From Armatimonadota bacterium (GTDB lineage: Bacteria; Armatimonadota; UBA5829; DTJY01), in NCBI GenBank assembly GCA_017993055.1, contig JAGONM010000029.1:1-46999 (forward strand): DNA of 46,999 nucleotides. The letters run 5' to 3'. The notes beneath the pieces were generated by a model that saw only the letters and a list, made by a program, of their open reading frames with translations, made no database searches and was not told the DNA's origin. A program made the position numbers and the translations under genes. Shown piece by piece: positions 25,842-34,306 of the stretch. Position 1 is the first letter of the stretch, and each line of letters begins with the position of its first letter.

Positions 25842-27098
25842 TTGAACGGGGAGAGACTGGCGATAGACGGCGGCACGCCGGTTCGCACGGACCCACTGCC
25901 TTCGGTGAGCGGGAAGTCCGGTCGCGGTTTCGGCGAAGAGGAGTTGTTGAATCTTCGAGAAGCTATTGAATCGGGCAATCTGTTCCGGTACGGCGGTAAG
26001 TTCGTGATGAAGTTCGAAGAGGATTTCTCGAAGATGCTCGGGGTCAAGCACTCGGTGGCCTCCACATCCGGCACTTCCGCCATACACATAGCGGTCGGAG
26101 CGGTCAATCCAAATCCGGGGGATGAGATCATCACGGCTCCGATCACCGATATGGGCACTCTGGTCGGCATACTCTTTCAGAATGCCATACCCGTGTTCGC
26201 GGATCTCGATCCGAAGACGTATACCATGCTTCCGGAGAGCATTGAGGAGCGGATAACCGAGAAGACCAAGGCGATCATTGTCGTGCATCTTTTCGGTCAG
26301 TCCGCCGATATGGACCCGATTCTGGAGATCGCGCGCAGACACAATCTGAAGGTGATCGAGGACTGCTGCCAGGCATACCTTGCGGAGTACAAGGGTCGTC
26401 TCGTGGGCACGATGGGAGACATTGGTTGCTTCAGCTTGCAGCAGTCGAAGCACATGGCATCCGGCGACGGTGGGATCACTGTAACGAACGATGATGACCT
26501 GGGGCGGAGAGCCGCCCTGTTCTCGGACAAGGGATGGCCCAGGGAGCCCGGCGCTCGCGACTACCCGTTTCTGGGCATCAACTACCGTATGAACGAGCTC
26601 ACCGGCGCGGTGGCCTCCGCGCAGGTCGGGAAGGTCGAAGATGTCGTGCGCAGGCGCAGGAAGATCGCTGAGGCGATTACGAGAGGCATCTCGGATGCGC
26701 CCGGCGTCAAGGTTCCGGTCGTGAGGGAAGGCTGCAAGCATTCCTGGTGGCAGTACGCGATAACGATTGACGAATCGGCGCTGACGTGCACTCCGGTCGA
26801 GTTCGGCCAGGCTCTCACGAAGGAAGGGATTCCGGCCGGTGTTGGGTACATCGGCAAGCCTATATATATGAACCCGATATTTCTGGACACCATGACCTAC
26901 GGCGACTCCGGATGTCCCTTCACCTGTCACCGTGCCAACAAGCGCGAATACAGGGAGAGCGATTGCCCCAACACGATGGAGATTCTGAGGACTATCGTCA
27001 TTCTCGCCTGCAACGAGTTCTACACCGACCGGGATGTGGATGACATAGTCGCTGCTGTCCGAAAGGTCGCGCACCACTTCGCACGGAGAGAAGCATGA
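25842..27098 (+). CDS. DegT/DnrJ/EryC1/StrS family PLP-dependent aminotransferase
   Basis: This fold-type I PLP family usually transaminates nucleotide-linked or free keto-sugars. The protein has LAIDGGTPVRTDPLPS at the N-terminus, TSGTSAIHIAVGAV, VVHLFGQSADMDPI, VIEDCCQAYLAEYKG, and the PLP lysine in SLQQSKHM near residue 202, then GINYRMNELTGAVASAQ. TTG at 25842, with a GGTGG sequence upstream, places the start exactly where relatives begin; ATG at 25794 is an alternative. In canonical members the Lys is preceded by S-F-x-x-x-K, here F-S-L-Q-Q-S-K. It overlaps the next gene by four bases. Confidence 0.85.
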   Translation: MNGERLAIDGGTPVRTDPLPSVSGKSGRGFGEEELLNLREAIESGNLFRYGGKFVMKFEEDFSKMLGVKHSVASTSGTSAIHIAVGAVNPNPGDEIITAPITDMGTLVGILFQNAIPVFADLDPKTYTMLPESIEERITEKTKAIIVVHLFGQSADMDPILEIARRHNLKVIEDCCQAYLAEYKGRLVGTMGDIGCFSLQQSKHMASGDGGITVTNDDDLGRRAALFSDKGWPREPGARDYPFLGINYRMNELTGAVASAQVGKVEDVVRRRRKIAEAITRGISDAPGVKVPVVREGCKHSWWQYAITIDESALTCTPVEFGQALTKEGIPAGVGYIGKPIYMNPIFLDTMTYGDSGCPFTCHRANKREYRESDCPNTMEILRTIVILACNEFYTDRDVDDIVAAVRKVAHHFARREA

Positions 27099-28597
27099 AC
27101 TACCAGGTGATAGACTCGGATACGCATTTCGGCTCGATGCCGTATCGAGATACCGATGTGTCGGTGGAGAAGCTGAAGTCCTTGATGAGCCGGTATGGTG
27201 TTGCGGCGGCTCTAGCCTACTCGCTCAAGGGGGTTGCATACGACTTCACGGAAGGCAACGACGAGACGCTGGCCGTCTGTCGGGCGAACCCGGAGTTGGT
27301 GCCGGTGGCGACCGTGGATCCCCGTCGCCACCTGGGCGTATTGGAGGAGATCGGCAGGCGAAGGAGCGAGGGTTTTGTCGCCTTGAGGCTCTTTCCAGAG
27401 CAGCAAGGATGGAAGATAAACTCCATATTGTCCAAGCCGATTATGGCGGAGTGCGAGCGCCTCGGCATGCCCCTGATAGTGTCCGGCGCGGGTGCGGGCG
27501 GCCCTACCGATGTGCTGGCTGCAATCAAGGATACCACCGTGCCCGTGATCGTCACAGGGGTGGGGTACTTCAATCTCGCCGAGGGCATAGCCGCGGCCCG
27601 CGAACATCCGAGCATGCTCCTGGAGGCGCAGATCAACGATACGCCTGATTCAATGCGGGTTACGGTCGATGCCATTGGGGCCGATCGGGTGGTGTATGGA
27701 TCGAACAGCCCGTCGCTCTCGATGCGTGCCTCGCTCAATGGCGTAGCGGAAGCCGAGTTGACGGATGATCAGAAGACCCTGATATTCGGCGGCAACCTGA
27801 GGCGCATCCTGGGAATCGGCGTTCGTGACTTGAGCTTGAGTCTGGATCATCCCTTTGAGGGCATTCCGATCATTGACGTGCACTCGCACTACGGCAAGTG
27901 GCCGTTCCCGATGAGGCGGGGGGGGATCGAGTACTCTCTCGAACTCATGCGGCGGCGTGGCATCAACAAGACTATCATGTCATCCAGTTACGCGATCGTC
28001 TATGATTTTCGGGAGGGGAACAAGCAGATGGCCGATGCCATTCAAGGCCACCCGGAACTGCTCGGGTATGTTACCGTCAATCCGAACTACTTCGAAGCCT
28101 CTTGTGCAGAGCTCGAGGAATACCTGGCGCGGCCGAACTTCGTCGGGGTGAAGATTCATCCGGCGTACTGCAGACTCGGGATCAACTCCGCCAAGACCCT
28201 GGCTCTCCTGCGCGAGATTGAGAAATACCGCAGGCCTGTGCTGATACACACCTATGGCGCGGGGACGCCGTCTCAGATTCAGTCTGTAGCGCGCGAGTGC
28301 CCCGAACTGCCGTTCATCATGGGACACGGCGGCGCGGATGCCTGGAGAGAGGCCGCCGAAGTCATCAGGGATACCGAGAACGTCTACATGGAGTTCTGCT
28401 GCAGCGGGCTGGAAACAGACAAGGTGGGGCGTTCGGTGGGGATCGCCGGCGCGGAGCGTATTCTATTCGGCACCGACCTGGATCTGATCCATCCGGGGTT
28501 TATAGCGGGATCCTACGAGGAAGCCTCTCTCGGAACTGAGGATCTGGAGAGAATACTCTATAGAAATGCGGTATCCCTGTTCGGCGTTCAACCGTAG
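27095..28597 (+). CDS. Fused double amidohydrolase-2 protein, first half degenerate
   Basis: Two amidohydrolase-related TIM barrels sit in tandem. The second half (about residues 255-500) has all expected ligands: IIDVHSHYG (HxH), VKIHPAY, PVLIHTYGAG, MGHGGADA and LFGTDLDLIH. The first half (residues 1-240) keeps the fold and the parallel phrases VAYDFTEGN and VYDFREGN, but its equivalents are DSDTHFG, VSGAGAGG, VTGVGYF and YGSNSPS, so most metal ligands are lost. It overlaps the aminotransferase by ATGA, implying coupled expression. Substrate unknown. Confidence 0.85.
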   Translation: MNYQVIDSDTHFGSMPYRDTDVSVEKLKSLMSRYGVAAALAYSLKGVAYDFTEGNDETLAVCRANPELVPVATVDPRRHLGVLEEIGRRRSEGFVALRLFPEQQGWKINSILSKPIMAECERLGMPLIVSGAGAGGPTDVLAAIKDTTVPVIVTGVGYFNLAEGIAAAREHPSMLLEAQINDTPDSMRVTVDAIGADRVVYGSNSPSLSMRASLNGVAEAELTDDQKTLIFGGNLRRILGIGVRDLSLSLDHPFEGIPIIDVHSHYGKWPFPMRRGGIEYSLELMRRRGINKTIMSSSYAIVYDFREGNKQMADAIQGHPELLGYVTVNPNYFEASCAELEEYLARPNFVGVKIHPAYCRLGINSAKTLALLREIEKYRRPVLIHTYGAGTPSQIQSVARECPELPFIMGHGGADAWREAAEVIRDTENVYMEFCCSGLETDKVGRSVGIAGAERILFGTDLDLIHPGFIAGSYEEASLGTEDLERILYRNAVSLFGVQP

Positions 28598-28624
28598 ACC
28601 AAGGCTTCCGCGTAGGGTTGTCTG

Positions 28625-30970
28625 ATGCATGTCACCAAGACGCTGAGTCTTCGGGTGGTGCTTCCTCCTGCCGTAGAGGAGTGCGACCGATGCGTGGAGC
28701 GGCTGAGGGATGCCCTGCTGCAGATGAGCGGCGTATCGTCTGCAGATCTTGACCGCGAAACCTCGACCCTTCTTCTCGGGTACGATCCTCATTCAGCAAG
28801 TATCGAAGAAGTCGAACGGCGAGCGAGGCGTATCGGCATCGAGTTGGAGCAGAACCTGCGCCACGAGACGCTCACCCTGGTGGGCCTTGACTGTCTCGAC
28901 TGTGCCCTTAAGGTGGAGAAGGGCGTCGGCAGAATGCGCGGCGTCTTGTGGGCTTCGACCAACTACACTGCGGGGAAGATCAGCGTCGAGTACGAACCCA
29001 CTGAAGTCGACATCTCTGCTATCCGGAAGCGAATCCGCGAACTCGGTGTCGATCTGGATAGTACCGATGCGGCCGATGACAGGACAGAAGCGCATCGCCG
29101 TGGGTTTTTCCAGATTGACGGAAGGACCGCGTTGACGGCCATCGCCGGGGTCGCGATCCTGGCTGGCTTGTTGACTTCCTTCTCCGGGTGGGACGCCCCG
29201 TCTCAAGCGCTGTATGCTGTTGCGGGGCTTGCCGTAGGCGCATACGCCGTTCGCGGCGCCTACTACAGCCTCCGTTCCCTTGTTCTGGACATGAACGTCC
29301 TCATGACGATCGCGGCTGCGGGCGCGATGGTGATCGGCGAATGGTTCGAGGCCGCGGCCGTCATGTTCCTGTTTGCGCTGGGAAACACGCTGGAAGCGCG
29401 CTCCATCGAACGTACAAGGCGTTCGATACGATCTCTGGCGGACCTCTTTCCTCCGCGGGCGACTGCCATCCGCGGAGGTAAGGAGGAGTCGGTTGAGATT
29501 GCCCGACTCCAGGTTGGCGACTTGATGGTCGTACGTCCCGGTGAGAAGATCGCGACGGACGGTATCGTCACGAGCGGCGTCTCGTCCGTTAACCAGGCTG
29601 CGGTCACAGGGGAGTCCGTCCCAGTTGAGAAGTCCGTTGGCGACGCAGTGATGGCGGGATCCCTCAACCAGCAGGGCGCGCTTGAGGTTCGCGCGACGGC
29701 GACCTCATCGGACAATACACTTGCTAGGATCATCCATCTCGTGGAGGAGGCCCAGGCGGAGAAGGCCCCGACTCAGCGCTTTACGGAGATCTTTGGACGA
29801 TACTACACTCCTGCCGTCATCATCCTTGCAGGCGTCGTCGCTGGCGTCTGGCCGCTTATCGCGGGAGTCACGCGGGTCGAAGCGGTCTACATCAGCCTGA
29901 CGCTGCTGGTTGTCGCCTGTCCGTGCGCTCTTGTGATCTCGACCCCGGTGGCGATCATCTCAGCGATCGGAAACGCCGCGCGGAACGGGGTGCTGATAAA
30001 GGGTGGAGCTCATCTTGAGACCGCAGGCCGTCTGGCCGCTATTGCGTTCGACAAGACCGGAACGCTCACTACCGGCAAGTCGTCGGTGACGCATATCATC
30101 CCCTCGGCAGGCTCGACCGAGGAGGAGGTGATACGGGTAGCCGCAGCCGTTGAGAGCAGATCAGAACATCCGATTGCGACGGCGATTGTCGCTGAGGCAA
30201 GGCGCAGAGACATCACCTCGAACGAGATCACGGCTTTCGAAGCTCTGCCGGGCATGGGAGCATCAGGGGTGCTCGACTCCGCGCGGGCCGCGGTAGGGAA
30301 TGCCAGGCTGATGTCGAATCTGGGAATAGACTGCGGGGCTGAGGCCGAGACGGTAGCCCGCCTCGAGGAAGAGGGGAATACCGCTGTTCTCGTTGCGACG
30401 CGCGGTCGGATCGTCGGCGTTGTCGGGATCGCGGATACTGTTCGGGAGTCCGCTCGGGATATGTTTGCGCAGCTGCAGAAGAGCGGCATCGCCCGCCTGC
30501 TCGTGCTCAGCGGAGACAACGAGTCGGCGGCGCGTCGGGCGGCGCTCCGCCTTGGCGCCGACGAATACTACGGGGGGTTGCTGCCGGAAGACAAAGTGGA
30601 CATCGTCCGAAGACTCATCAGGCAGTACGGCAGAGTGGCAGTGGTGGGCGATGGTGTGAACGATGCTCCTGCACTGGCTGTCTCAAGTCTGGGGATCGCG
30701 ATGGGAGCGGCCGGCTCCGATGTCGCCTTGGAAGCCGCCGACGTTGCGCTCATGTCGGACGATCTCCGCAGGTTGCCCTACGCGATCCGCCTGAGCAGAA
30801 GGACACTCTCCGTGATACGCCAGAACATCGCGTTCTCGCTTCTCGTGATTGTCGCCCTGATCGGCACGACTCTGGCGGGGAATCTCCGCCTGTCGTTTGG
30901 GGTTTTCGCGCACGAAGGCAGCGCTCTTCTGGTGATAGCGAATGGTATGCGCCTGCTGAGATACAAGTAG
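28625..30970 (+). CDS. P1B-type zinc/cadmium-type heavy-metal exporting ATPase
   Basis: This membrane pump exports divalent soft metals. Two N-terminal metal-binding HMA-like domains carry CDRC (residues 20-23) and CLDC (near 90). Membrane helices follow, with the intramembrane CPC motif in VVACPCALVISTPVAI (near 431), then DKTGTLT (phosphorylated Asp near 475), SEHPIA (near 514) and GDGVNDAPALA (near 675). The CPCALVISTP sequence and the C-terminal HEGSALLVIANGMRLL resemble the P1B-2 (ZntA/CadA) group rather than copper pumps. Length 781 residues. A ZIP-family gene follows 30 bp later. Confidence 0.9.
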   Translation: MHVTKTLSLRVVLPPAVEECDRCVERLRDALLQMSGVSSADLDRETSTLLLGYDPHSASIEEVERRARRIGIELEQNLRHETLTLVGLDCLDCALKVEKGVGRMRGVLWASTNYTAGKISVEYEPTEVDISAIRKRIRELGVDLDSTDAADDRTEAHRRGFFQIDGRTALTAIAGVAILAGLLTSFSGWDAPSQALYAVAGLAVGAYAVRGAYYSLRSLVLDMNVLMTIAAAGAMVIGEWFEAAAVMFLFALGNTLEARSIERTRRSIRSLADLFPPRATAIRGGKEESVEIARLQVGDLMVVRPGEKIATDGIVTSGVSSVNQAAVTGESVPVEKSVGDAVMAGSLNQQGALEVRATATSSDNTLARIIHLVEEAQAEKAPTQRFTEIFGRYYTPAVIILAGVVAGVWPLIAGVTRVEAVYISLTLLVVACPCALVISTPVAIISAIGNAARNGVLIKGGAHLETAGRLAAIAFDKTGTLTTGKSSVTHIIPSAGSTEEEVIRVAAAVESRSEHPIATAIVAEARRRDITSNEITAFEALPGMGASGVLDSARAAVGNARLMSNLGIDCGAEAETVARLEEEGNTAVLVATRGRIVGVVGIADTVRESARDMFAQLQKSGIARLLVLSGDNESAARRAALRLGADEYYGGLLPEDKVDIVRRLIRQYGRVAVVGDGVNDAPALAVSSLGIAMGAAGSDVALEAADVALMSDDLRRLPYAIRLSRRTLSVIRQNIAFSLLVIVALIGTTLAGNLRLSFGVFAHEGSALLVIANGMRLLRYK

Positions 30971-30986
30971 CCGCGATGTGCCTGCA

Positions 30987-30994
30987 AGGGAGGT
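30987..30994 (+). promoter_or_regulatory. Strong ribosome binding site without a nearby NTG start
   Basis: AGGGAGGT lies six bases upstream of ATC at 31001. No ATG, GTG, TTG or CTG occurs in the ZIP frame between the site and 31106, and that later GTG would remove the first membrane helix. The site therefore points to initiation at AUC. Confidence 0.6.
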
Positions 30995-31000
30995 AGTGAC

Positions 31001-31783
31001 ATCAACCTTCAAGAGTTATCAACGTCAAACACAGTCGTCCTTCGCTCTGTCATCGCCATTCTTGCGGCCGCCGTCGGTGGGCTCTTCGCAATCGGCCGCA
31101 GAGAGGTGGGCCACAGGGTTCTGTGCGCACTGGTGAGTTTTGCGGCGGGATCGCTTCTCGCGGTGACCTCCGCGCATATCGTGCCGGAGACCGTGGAACT
31201 GATTGGCCCGTGGATAGCCGCGGCGGCGCTCTTGGCGGGCATTGGCCTGTTTGCCGGGATCGGGCGGTATGTATCCGTTGTCTGCCCCGCATGTGCGGCC
31301 TCAGCCAGCGAGAAGGGTTACCTTCGGCTGGGTGTTCTCTTGATGGTGGCGATGGGCATCCACAGCACGGTGGACGGCCTTGCAATAGGGGCCGGTTCGG
31401 CCGCGACCTCGACCGTTGGGGCGATGATCCTGATAGCGGTTTCGTACCACAAGGTCCCGGAGGGCCTGGCGCTTGTGAGCATTGCGAGACTTGCCGGCTA
31501 TGGGCGGTGGACGGCGCTCGGGATAATGGTGCTGATTGAGTTCACGACCGCGCTCGGGGCGCTGATCGGGCTTGTGTTCGTGCCTGGCGAGTCACCGATT
31601 GTGCTTGGGATCGTGCTCGGTCTCGTTGCCGGAAGCTTCGTCTACACGGTGGGGTTCGCTCTGCTGAAGGAGATGTACGCGCACGAGAAGGGTTCGATAC
31701 TAGTCTACGTCGCGCTCGGGTTCATCTCGATGCTGGCGGTCGGAACGTTCTTCGCACACGTCGGGTTGCAGCATATGCACTGA
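31001..31783 (+). CDS. ZIP-family metal transporter, probable AUC start
   Basis: A 260-residue membrane protein of the ZIP family, which moves zinc or related divalent metals into the cytosol. The conserved helix IV segment reads MGIHSTVDGLAIGAGS and helix V reads SYHKVPEGLALVSIA, supplying the metal-site His, Asp and Glu. The loop between helices III and IV contains CPAC rather than a His-rich tract. The first helix (SVIAILAAAVGGLFAIGRR) lies upstream of the first NTG codon in frame (GTG 31106). AUC at 31001 with a strong ribosome binding site is therefore the best start; a conventional caller would begin at 31106. It pairs with the metal ATPase upstream. Confidence 0.8.
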   Translation: MNLQELSTSNTVVLRSVIAILAAAVGGLFAIGRREVGHRVLCALVSFAAGSLLAVTSAHIVPETVELIGPWIAAAALLAGIGLFAGIGRYVSVVCPACAASASEKGYLRLGVLLMVAMGIHSTVDGLAIGAGSAATSTVGAMILIAVSYHKVPEGLALVSIARLAGYGRWTALGIMVLIEFTTALGALIGLVFVPGESPIVLGIVLGLVAGSFVYTVGFALLKEMYAHEKGSILVYVALGFISMLAVGTFFAHVGLQHMH

Positions 31784-31850
31784 CGGGATAGTGAACGGTT
31801 GAGGGAGGCGTAAAGACCCGGACCCTGCGTCGTCCTCGACCTGGTATTCC

Positions 31851-32615
31851 CTACATGATCTCAATATCTCCCACCGAGGCAAGCACTCGAGTCGGGCGGT
31901 AGGCGAACCGCTCGACCTCAGTCTCGGAGGTGACTCCGGTGAGCACCAGAATCGTCTCCATGCCCGTCTCGATCCCCGTGACGATATCTGTGTCCATCCG
32001 ATCGCCGACCATCACGCTCGACTCGGAGTGCGCGTCGAGGAAGTTCAGTGCGCTTCGAATCATGAGGGGGTTCGGCTTGCCGATGAAGTAAGGTTTGACC
32101 CCGGTGGCCGCCTCAATGAGCGAGGCCATCGCACCGCACGCTGGGGTGACGCCCTTCTCGGACGGACCAGTCGGATCGGGATTCGTGGCAATGAAACGAG
32201 ATCCCGCCGCTATCAGACGGATCGCTTGGGTGACCTGCTCGAAGTTGTATGAACTGGTCTCCCCGAGCACCACGTAGTCGGGGTTGGAACTGGTCAGCAC
32301 ATAACCGACATCGTGGAGCGCGCTCGTGAGACCCGATTCCCCGATGGCAAACGCCGTGCCTCTCGGACGCTGTTTCGCCAGGAATCCTGCGGTCGCCATG
32401 GCCGATGTGTAGAGTCTGTCCTCGGGCACGCAGAGGCCGACGCTCGCCAGGCGGTGCTGGAGATCCCGGGGCGTGTACTGCGGATTGTTGGTCATGATCA
32501 GAAATTTCGTCTCGGTCTCCAGAAGACGACCGATGAAGTCCTGCGCTCCGGGAATCGGTGTCCGACCCCGTACGAGCACTCCGTCCATATCGAGCAGGTA
32601 GCTCTTATTCCTCAA
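31851..32615 (-). CDS. NagD-like HAD-superfamily sugar/nucleotide phosphatase
   Basis: A haloacid dehalogenase phosphatase of subclass IIA. The nucleophile motif is [11 protein letters not shown] near the N-terminus. MTNNPQYTP carries the motif II Thr, GKPNPLMI the motif III Lys, and [10 protein letters not shown] the motif IV acids. NagD-type enzymes dephosphorylate nucleotides or sugar phosphates. TTG at 32615 is proposed, as GGAGG lies six bases upstream and the protein then begins [11 protein letters not shown] like its relatives. The in-frame ATG at 32621 would directly abut the ribosome binding site, and the frame is open to 32660. The stop converges on the ZIP gene across a 67-bp gap. 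Confidence 0.88.
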   Translation of the reverse strand: MRNKSYLLDMDGVLVRGRTPIPGAQDFIGRLLETETKFLIMTNNPQYTPRDLQHRLASVGLCVPEDRLYTSAMATAGFLAKQRPRGTAFAIGESGLTSALHDVGYVLTSSNPDYVVLGETSSYNFEQVTQAIRLIAAGSRFIATNPDPTGPSEKGVTPACGAMASLIEAATGVKPYFIGKPNPLMIRSALNFLDAHSESSVMVGDRMDTDIVTGIETGMETILVLTGVTSETEVERFAYRPTRVLASVGDIEIM

Positions 32616-32796
32616 GCACATCCTCCATAGCGGTGATCTCCACGCCTGCAGCACTATCATTCAGCATAGTGGGGCGCTTATCCTCGTGAGTGATGTTCGA
32701 CCGCGGCACAAATGGATGATCATACGTCACGTGTTCGGGGAAGGTATCGTCGCGCAGAGCTAGAACAATGCTGTGAGAGTCCGGCTCATAAGACAA
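32605..32796 (-). CDS. Possible small protein upstream of the NagD-like gene
   Basis: A 63-codon frame runs from TTG at 32796 to a stop at 32605, overlapping the start of the NagD-like gene by 11 bases. Its final codons contain the GGAGG used by that gene, a layout consistent with translational coupling. The product is acidic, with Asp, Glu and His throughout and no membrane segment; it ends EDVLEE. I recognise no family. It may be a leader peptide or a chance frame in a divergent promoter region shared with the sulfatase-like gene. Confidence 0.3.
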   Translation of the reverse strand: MSYEPDSHSIVLALRDDTFPEHVTYDHPFVPRSNITHEDKRPTMLNDSAAGVEITAMEDVLEE

Positions 32797-32817
32797 TCAT
32801 GGACTTACGGAGTGGAG

Positions 32818-34224
32818 ATGAAGAAGAGACCGAATCTGATCTTGTTTGGCATTGACAGCCTGCGTGCGGATCACATGAGTCTTTACGGTTACGATCGGCT
32901 GACCACGCCGCACATTGACAAGCTTGCCTCGAAGGGTGCTGTGTTCGAACAGTGCTATAGCCCGAGCATCCCGACGACGCCGGGTTACACCTCGATGTTC
33001 ACGGGTCTTGACGTCTTCGGCACGGATGTCGTTGCGCTGCGGCACGAGGGACCGCTTGGCGGCCATATGAAGACGCTGGCTGAGATACTGGGCGACGAGG
33101 GTTTCAACACTACCTGCGTCGGTTTCAGCGGCAACCCGGCTTCGAGAGGCTTCCAGAAGTATCTCGATTTTCCAGGCTGGGGGTCGAACGAGGAAGGCCG
33201 CAGTCGGAAGGCCGAGAATCTCAATGCCGTGGCCATTCCTGAGTTGAAGGCTCTTGCGGCCGAGGACAATCCGTTCTTTCTCTTCCTGCGGCACATGGAC
33301 CCGCATTCGCCCTATCTGCCGCCGCAGCCGTTTGAGCGTATCTTCTACGATGGTGACGAGTTCGACCCGAACAACAGATCGCTCGATCCCGTAATGGCAT
33401 TCAAGCCTTTCTGCGACTACTTCGCCAGTTGGTTTCCGCCGCACTGCAAGGACAAGGATTATATCATCGCGCAGTACGACGGCGCCATCGCCTACATGGA
33501 TGCCTGCATCGCCAACCTCTTCGCCACAGTGGAGTCGCTGGGCATAGAGGAGGATACGCTGATCGTCATAGACTCGGATCACGGCGAGACGCTTCACGAT
33601 CACGAGTGCTGGTACGACCATCACAGCATGTACGACCAGACGCTACACATCCCGCTTGTGTTTCACTATCCGGGCAAGGTCAAGCCCGGCCAGCGCTTCA
33701 GCGACATCGTTCAGATGAAGGATGTTACGCCGACGATCCTCGATCTGCTCGGCGTCAAGGTCAAGCCCAAGTTCGATGGCCGCAGCCTGGAACCGCTTAT
33801 GCAGGGCAAGTGCCGAGAGCCGGAGCCCGAGTTCTACATCACTGAGTGTACGTGGATGCGGAAGCATGGATGGCGGACCCCGGAGTGGAAGCTGATCCAC
33901 GCGCTCGAGCCCGACTTCCACTTCAAACCGGAGGTCGAGCTGTACAATCTGGTGAAGGATCCTGGCGAAAACTGCGATATAGCTGAAAAGGAGCCCGAGG
34001 TAGTCGCAATGCTGGAGTCCCGAATGCAGTCCTGGATCAATAAGCGCGAGAAGGAGACCGGCCGCACCAATCCGATCTACACGAACCTCAACTGGCACGG
34101 TCACGGCGCGCCGTTCGAGTCGTCTCAGCAGGCATACGACACCCTGCACATCGGATCCCCGAAGGCTGCTGAGGCGCTCCAGGCCAAGGAACTTCAGACC
34201 CAGCGAGGGCAGAAGGAGCTGTAG
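32818..34224 (+). CDS. Sulfatase-fold hydrolase with Thr at the nucleophile position
   Basis: A 468-residue member of the alkaline phosphatase/sulfatase superfamily. LILFGIDSLRADHMSLYGY at the N-terminus, FFLFLRHMDPHSPYLPP, VIDSDHGETLHDH and PLVFHYPG are characteristic and supply metal ligands. The sulfatase signature C/S-x-P-x-R followed by a TG is replaced by TTPGYTSMFTG (residues 53-63), with Thr53 in the Cys/Ser position and no Arg. Formylglycine cannot form there, so phosphatase, phosphodiesterase or phosphotransferase activity is more likely than sulfatase. ATG at 32818 is preceded by a GGAGTGGAG stretch. No signal peptide is seen. Confidence 0.85.
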   Translation: MKKRPNLILFGIDSLRADHMSLYGYDRLTTPHIDKLASKGAVFEQCYSPSIPTTPGYTSMFTGLDVFGTDVVALRHEGPLGGHMKTLAEILGDEGFNTTCVGFSGNPASRGFQKYLDFPGWGSNEEGRSRKAENLNAVAIPELKALAAEDNPFFLFLRHMDPHSPYLPPQPFERIFYDGDEFDPNNRSLDPVMAFKPFCDYFASWFPPHCKDKDYIIAQYDGAIAYMDACIANLFATVESLGIEEDTLIVIDSDHGETLHDHECWYDHHSMYDQTLHIPLVFHYPGKVKPGQRFSDIVQMKDVTPTILDLLGVKVKPKFDGRSLEPLMQGKCREPEPEFYITECTWMRKHGWRTPEWKLIHALEPDFHFKPEVELYNLVKDPGENCDIAEKEPEVVAMLESRMQSWINKREKETGRTNPIYTNLNWHGHGAPFESSQQAYDTLHIGSPKAAEALQAKELQTQRGQKEL

Positions 34225-34306
34225 GAAGGAGTAATCAGTCGCGATTGTCAGGAAATTGTCCAATGCCTGTGGACTGATAGCTGCAGTTGATGACTGACCA
34301 CCAGTC

